Below, in pieces: positions 60,101-64,000 of a stretch of 64,000 nt of DNA. Positions within the stretch are counted from its first letter, which is position 1, and each line of letters begins with the position of its first letter. The notes under the pieces are model-generated. The model worked only from the letters and a program-made list of their open reading frames with translations. It ran no database searches and was not told the DNA's origin. The translations under genes and the position numbers were made by a program. The DNA lies in NCBI GenBank assembly GCA_020086605.1, contig JACBWW010000039.1, positions 2,660,156 to 2,724,155 of the forward strand, given 5' to 3'. This DNA comes from Lanius collurio. Taxonomy: Eukaryota > Chordata > Aves > Passeriformes > Laniidae.

Positions 60101-63100
60101 CTGCAGGGGAAAGCGAGAGCGAGTCAGTCCCTTGTCTCGTGGCAAAGCACAGCCAAACTTGTAGCAGGGTATTGATTAGAGCCCATCAGTCAGGCTGCTG
60201 TTTCACAGCTGGTTAGTCAATTAAATCACTCAGCACACAGAGACAGGGAGCTCGACAGACTGTGTGCGGCTGGAAAACCTCCAAGCAGCTCCCAGCCCCA
60301 AGACACAGGGCATCCTCGGCAAGAACAGGAGCAAGCAGATGGCGTTTGAGCACAAGGCATCAAGTAAAACCAAACTGTCCAGACAAGAAACGCCGACAAT
60401 GAAGAAGGTGGAGCAGGATTTCTCAGCTGCCCCAGGGCTCTTGGACCATACTTCAGTGTAAGATATGACACCAAGAAGGGCACCAAAGCAAAGAGCGAGC
60501 AAAGCCCAGAAGTGCCGTGTGTCTCTGAGGAATGGGAAGCACTGACAGTGAAACAGTCCCCTCTGGCCAGGACTACTCATCAGCAGGATCTCCCTGCTCC
60601 AAGCAAGCACATGGACAGGCCAAGACAGGCCATCAGAGTGGGGAAAACTGGGCTGAGTCTGTAGTTGCTGAACAGTCTTCTCAAGTGCCTTCAGTTTTGT
60701 GAGCAACCTGGCCAACACAGCTATGGGACTTTCCTCCCAGGTTCTGATAGATAAACCCAGCTGGCAGCCCCAGAAACCTGAGTGTGACGTGAACAGCTCA
60801 GTGGCAGGGCTGCTGCAGGGAGCCAGGTGCCTCCTGTCCCGTCGACAATCCTCTACCTGGTTGGCCATGGCGCGGAAGTTGAATCTCAGCAGCACCCCTT
60901 TGGGCTGGGGCTTGGCCACCCGTGCTGGGGGTCTCTGGCTTCGCAGGAACGGGCGCTTGGATCCAGGCCTGGGGAAAGGACACAGCTGCAGTCACTCAGG
61001 ATGCTCAGGCAGCTCACTCCCCATCCTCTGCAAACCAGTGTGGAGTCAAGGAGACACCCACACACTCCATCCGTCCCATGGCATGTCTGACCCCTGGCAG
61101 AGTCAAAAGGCAGCCAGGAGAGCAGCAGTCCAGGCAGAGTTCCAGCACTGGGGACTGTCACATCCAGGCTACTGAGGGGTGCTCTTGGCACCCAAAACAT
61201 GCAGTGCCCTCACCCACCCTTCTCTCTGCCCCCAGCTGGGTGCCAGGTCCTGCAGCTGCCCCTTTCCAGCCTCTGAGCTCCTGCTACACAGTGAGCAGAG
61301 GTGCCCATTTGGGGCACACTGTTTCTCCCAACGCTCCACAACCAGCACAACCAGCCTACCACCTCCTCCCACAATGGTGCTTCCATTTCTCCTCACCCTG
61401 CATAACAAATAAGGGCATGGTAATTACAGATTACCATGTAATTACAGGTAAATACAGGAGATTTTTATCTCCTTTTGATATGCTGGGAAAGGAACCAGAC
61501 ACCATTTGCTAACCATTTTGGTTATGAACCATTCATTGCACCCTCATTACAGAAGTGAAGCTGCAATAATGCTAAAGGGATTTGCCATGGCTTTTGTAGG
61601 GCTCCCACCCTAACAAATCACCTCATTTACTTACGAGCTGGGCTGGCCCGCCTGGGGATTAACCACAGAAACCGTCAGAATTGCTCCCGGGCTGGGTTTC
61701 ACTTGCCACCTGCCGAGACAGGGAGATTCATCCAGCTTCAAGCGTGAAAGAGCACCTCATATTTGCATTGTGCCTTTGTTCACCAATTACCTTCTCATCC
61801 TTGGCGGTTTCCCTTCTATTTGAGAATCCATCTGCTGTAAAATATATTTAAAAACAATTACTTAAAAGAACTAGCTCTCAGAAACAATGATTCCTTTTCT
61901 AGGATTTTATTTGGTGTATCTGAAGAGCTCCTTCCTTGCAAGTTGTTAAGAAATGTGCTAATTTGGGGTTTCCCACGGGCAGTGATGTGTATGGGGTGGC
62001 TTCACCTTGCCCTGCTTGTGCTGCTCTATAAACTGCAAGGTTTATTTTTATCACCCTCCCAGGATTTACTTCCCAGCTGCCAGAATACCAAGCTGCATTA
62101 AAAGTTGCCTGCAGATGCTTTCCTACCAACACATGCAGCATTCAGGTCATCCACCCCTCTCCCCCAGTTACTTTTGGAAGCAAAGCTACAACAAAGGCTG
62201 GTAAAATCTGAAGGTTTGTCACTATCCAGACTGCAGAAGAAATGTCTCAATACTGACCCCTCTCTGGAAGTGGGGTTTGGAGAACCACGGCTGCACCCGC
62301 TTCTGCTGGAATGCTGGTCCCCTGTTCAGCAGGAAAGGCCTGCTGGTAGAGAGAGAATGACACAGGTGAAGATGATGCCAGGTCTCTCTAATGTTTAATG
62401 CCAAAATACCTAACCCAAGGTGGTCTTAAAAAGCAGAGTAAGAAGCAAATCAGGGTGTGTGTTACCAAGTTCAGCCCAACAGGTTTTTCTGCCAACAAAG
62501 GGTTTCAGAGGAACTTGATTTTCTGCTCAAATGAGACAACAGCTTGTGTGTTCTGAACTTTGCTCATTAAAAGCAAAAAAACATGGGAGGAAAATCATAG
62601 AAAAAAATCAGGTCAGGAAGGACCTCTCAATGTTATTCAGTCCCTGTTCTGCTCAGAGCAGAGAAAGGATTGCAAGGAGCTTCCTTTTGAGCTCAGAGAA
62701 CATAATGATCTTGATGAGACAGGAACCGAGACAGTGCCCAGCACCTGGCACACTGCCTTCCTCACAGCTCTGGGGGCACAGTCTGCTCCTGCAGCCCCTC
62801 ATTAGGACAGACTCCTGTCTCTGCCTATCCCTTATGGCTGGAATCTGTATTTCCTGCCTTTATAAAAATAAATGCTATTTTGCCCTTCAAAAGAGATTCC
62901 CAAAGCAACAAAGTTTAATAAAAATACAAAGATCACATTTTCTGTGCTTCCTGAAATAAAATGACAGATTAATATCAGCATTATTAACTATGAGCATGAG
63001 GTTGTTTTCTTTCCAGGTGCTTTTCCAACATAGCAGGGATTTTTTTCTCAAACTGCACAAGCACATGGCTGTAGGCAGGCCCAGCTGCCACATATGGAGA

Positions 63101-63282
63101 GCAGAACCCCATGAGCTGCACTCACTTCAGGGAATCACTGAAAACCAAAGATTTTACCTTCTCCCTGCGGTGCGGATGCTGGAAGGATCTGCTCTGAATC
63201 TCTTGGGGCCTGGAGATGGCTGTGGCTGTTCCTCCTGCTGCCCACTGCTGCTTTTGGCAAAAGCATTGCTCTTCTTGTTGCC
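60005..63282 (-). CDS. FYTTD1-like: FYTTD1-like (UIF, UAP56-interacting factor) gene, 3' six exons; 5' end outside window
   Basis: Six minus-strand exons join without a phase conflict into about 176 codons ending in a stop. Motifs follow the order of FYTTD1/UIF: a basic segment (SRPFLLNRGPAFQQK), a linker ending RMRRWQVKPSPGAILTVSVV (UIF has RQWRTSTTNGGILTVSI), KPQPKGVLLRFNF (UIF VPKGVPLQFDI) and a C-terminal TSLTLDERFSGLRNK (UIF TGMTLNERFGILKEQ). UIF is a nuclear adaptor that binds the helicase UAP56/DDX39B and helps load NXF1 for mRNA export; the L-x-ERF motif resembles UAP56-binding motifs. All splice sites are GT-AG and no stop interrupts the frame, so it looks functional. Divergence from FYTTD1 itself points to a paralogue. 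The N-terminal exons, including the usual SLDDIIKLN motif, are not in the window. Confidence 0.85.
60857..60968 (-). CDS. FYTTD1-like: FYTTD1-like exon with PKGVLLRF motif
   Basis: Acceptor TTTCCCCAG, donor CAG/GTAGAG, 112 bases. Encodes PGSKRPFLRSQRPPARVAKP then QPKGVLLRFNFRAMANQ. The PKGV-L-F block is the clearest match to UIF, and the exon ends in phase 0. Confidence 0.88.
61635..61709 (-). CDS. FYTTD1-like: FYTTD1-like exon with W-x(8)-ILTVS motif
   Basis: Acceptor TGTCTCGGCAG, donor CTC/GTAAGT, 75 bases. Encodes WQVKPSPGAILTVSVVNPQA then GQPS. Phase fits both neighbours (one base before TGG, two bases after the last full codon). Confidence 0.88.
61791..61834 (-). CDS. FYTTD1-like: FYTTD1-like short exon (44 bp)
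   Basis: Acceptor ATTTTACAG, donor AAG/GTAATT. Encodes QMDSQIEGKPPRMR plus two bases that complete Arg with the next exon. It corresponds to LLDDVVAKRTR of UIF. The upstream exon ends exactly at a codon boundary and this one begins at one. Confidence 0.8.
62258..62342 (-). CDS. FYTTD1-like: FYTTD1-like basic exon
   Basis: Acceptor CTCTCTACCAG, donor GGG/GTCAGT, 85 bases. Encodes RPFLLNRGPAFQQKRVQPWF then SKPHFQRG, comparable to QATFLFRRGLKVQAQ of UIF. The first base completes a Ser codon begun in the exon upstream. Confidence 0.82.
62590..62680 (-). mobile_element. Short CR1 LINE 3'-end remnant
   Basis: The plus strand reads AATCATAGAAAAAAATCAGG, then GGAAGGACCTCTC and CTGCTCAGAGCAGAG, matching the AGAATCATAGA/GGAAGGGACCTCT/CTGCTCAAAGCAGGG form of avian CR1 in reverse complement. 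It lies within a FYTTD1-like intron, in the same orientation as the gene. Confidence 0.6.
63158..63282 (-). CDS. FYTTD1-like: FYTTD1-like exon, most upstream one seen
   Basis: Acceptor CTTCTCTTTCAG, donor AG/GTAAAA, 125 bases. Encodes GNKKSNAFAKSSSGQQEEQP then QPSPGPKRFRADPSSIRTAG and R. Little conserved with UIF, as expected for this loosely conserved middle part, but phase and splice sites tie it to the next exon. Confidence 0.78.
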
Positions 63283-64000
63283 CTGAAAGAGAAGTAAGAG
63301 CTCAGCAGCTGTCACCTGTGCCACAGTCTCGGTACAAGAACAGGGACAAGGGACAGCACACAAGATCCTGCTCTCCACTGACTGCTCCTGACACTGCTGT
63401 TGGCAATCAGTCAGGGCGTGGGCCTTGGTTCCTGGACATGGAACTACAAGTGCCAGGAAGAATGTTTCATTCTAATGCTGCAGAAGTCAAAGAAGAAAAA
63501 AACCAATCAGTTAATGGAGAGCAAATCTCGCAGAAGCCATGCAATATAGCCCTGCTCAGGTTTCCTTCTGGTCATCAGCTCGCTCTTGTCTGGACACCTA
63601 CATTGCCTGGACGTCATGAAGCATGAAACCCACCAGAAGGCCCCTCAGCAGTGTCTCTCCTGCAGTTCCAACACAAACTGCCCCAGGCCTCAGCCTGTTT
63701 ATTTCTGTAGGACAACTATCATCACTGTTACTACCCACTAACAGAGGTGTATTTCCATATTCTTCCCCCTTGGTTTATTTCTGCCAAGTGGAAGCTACTG
63801 AAGAATTATGCCTCCTAGCAACTGCTTATTACTTTCTGTAAATACCAGCCACACTCAATATTTGAGTCATCCTGGTCTTTCTCTTCAGGAATAACCTCAC
63901 TCCTTGCACATGCATGCTCAGTTTAGGGCATTCTTATTTATACCCCTACAACACATCCACTAAATGCCACCCTGTACAGCACTTGCATCTTTTTAAAAAG
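63283..64000. other. Right edge, intron of the FYTTD1-like gene, no further exon recognised
   Basis: The acceptor at 63283 implies an exon further upstream. I could not recognise the UIF N-terminal motif or another matching exon before 64000, so this is probably intron and the gene continues outside the window. Confidence 0.5.

Noticed and set aside
61416..61438. Nine-base inverted repeat CATGGTAAT / ATTACCATG
   Set aside because: Short arms in AT-rich intronic sequence are expected by chance.

Overview
The window looks like nuclear DNA of a bird, most likely a songbird (Passeriformes). The basis is CR1 non-LTR retrotransposon fragments in the avian 3'-end form (the reverse complement of the ATTCTATGATTCTATGA-type end), one CR1 ORF2 piece (GPDGIHPRV), intron-split genes with consensus splice sites, and remnants of two kinase families known to be expanded in songbirds, PIM1-like and PAK3-like. 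No bacterial genes, CRISPR arrays, rRNA genes or recognisable tRNA genes were seen. No similarity search was run; gene names rest on recognised motifs.

Layout. Positions 1 to about 26990 are AT-rich with no protein gene I can support, only CR1 fragments near 6.7, 9.2 and 15.8 kb, a small CpG-rich patch at 17.15-17.43 kb and a possible LTR remnant at 17.8-18.2 kb. From 27.0 to 30.8 kb there is an unusual block: a CR1 ORF2 fragment, a pyrimidine tract, a roughly 2 kb nested tandem array in which AATAAA recurs on the minus strand, and a strong CpG island (29.95-30.78 kb) with a TATA/CCAAT promoter facing left into the array and a second cluster of GC and CCAAT boxes on its right side. From 30.8 to 49.4 kb the sequence is again AT-rich with no supported gene.

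From 49.4 kb to the right edge the sequence is GC-richer and gene-bearing. A CpG island with a 16/48-bp minisatellite precedes a truncated PIM-like kinase (plus strand, 50.33-50.6 kb). It converges on a degenerate multi-exon PAK3-like kinase (minus strand, 51.4 to about 56.1 kb). The PAK3-like locus keeps most kinase-domain exons and splice sites but has frameshifts, VAIK changed to VAIR and HRD changed to QRD. Just 5' of its kinase exons, and joined in compatible splice phase, are thirteen 30-bp units encoding an acidic decapeptide repeat. A 360-base assembly gap (56958-57317) lies where the 5' end of this locus should be. Beyond it, six minus-strand exons (60005-63282) form an intact, phase-consistent 3' part of a gene related to FYTTD1 (UIF, the UAP56-interacting mRNA export factor); its 5' end lies outside the window.

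The three gene-like loci do not form a pathway. The main points of interest are the acidic repeat joined to PAK3-like kinase exons, the tandem poly(A)-signal array beside a divergent CpG island, and the divergent FYTTD1 paralogue.
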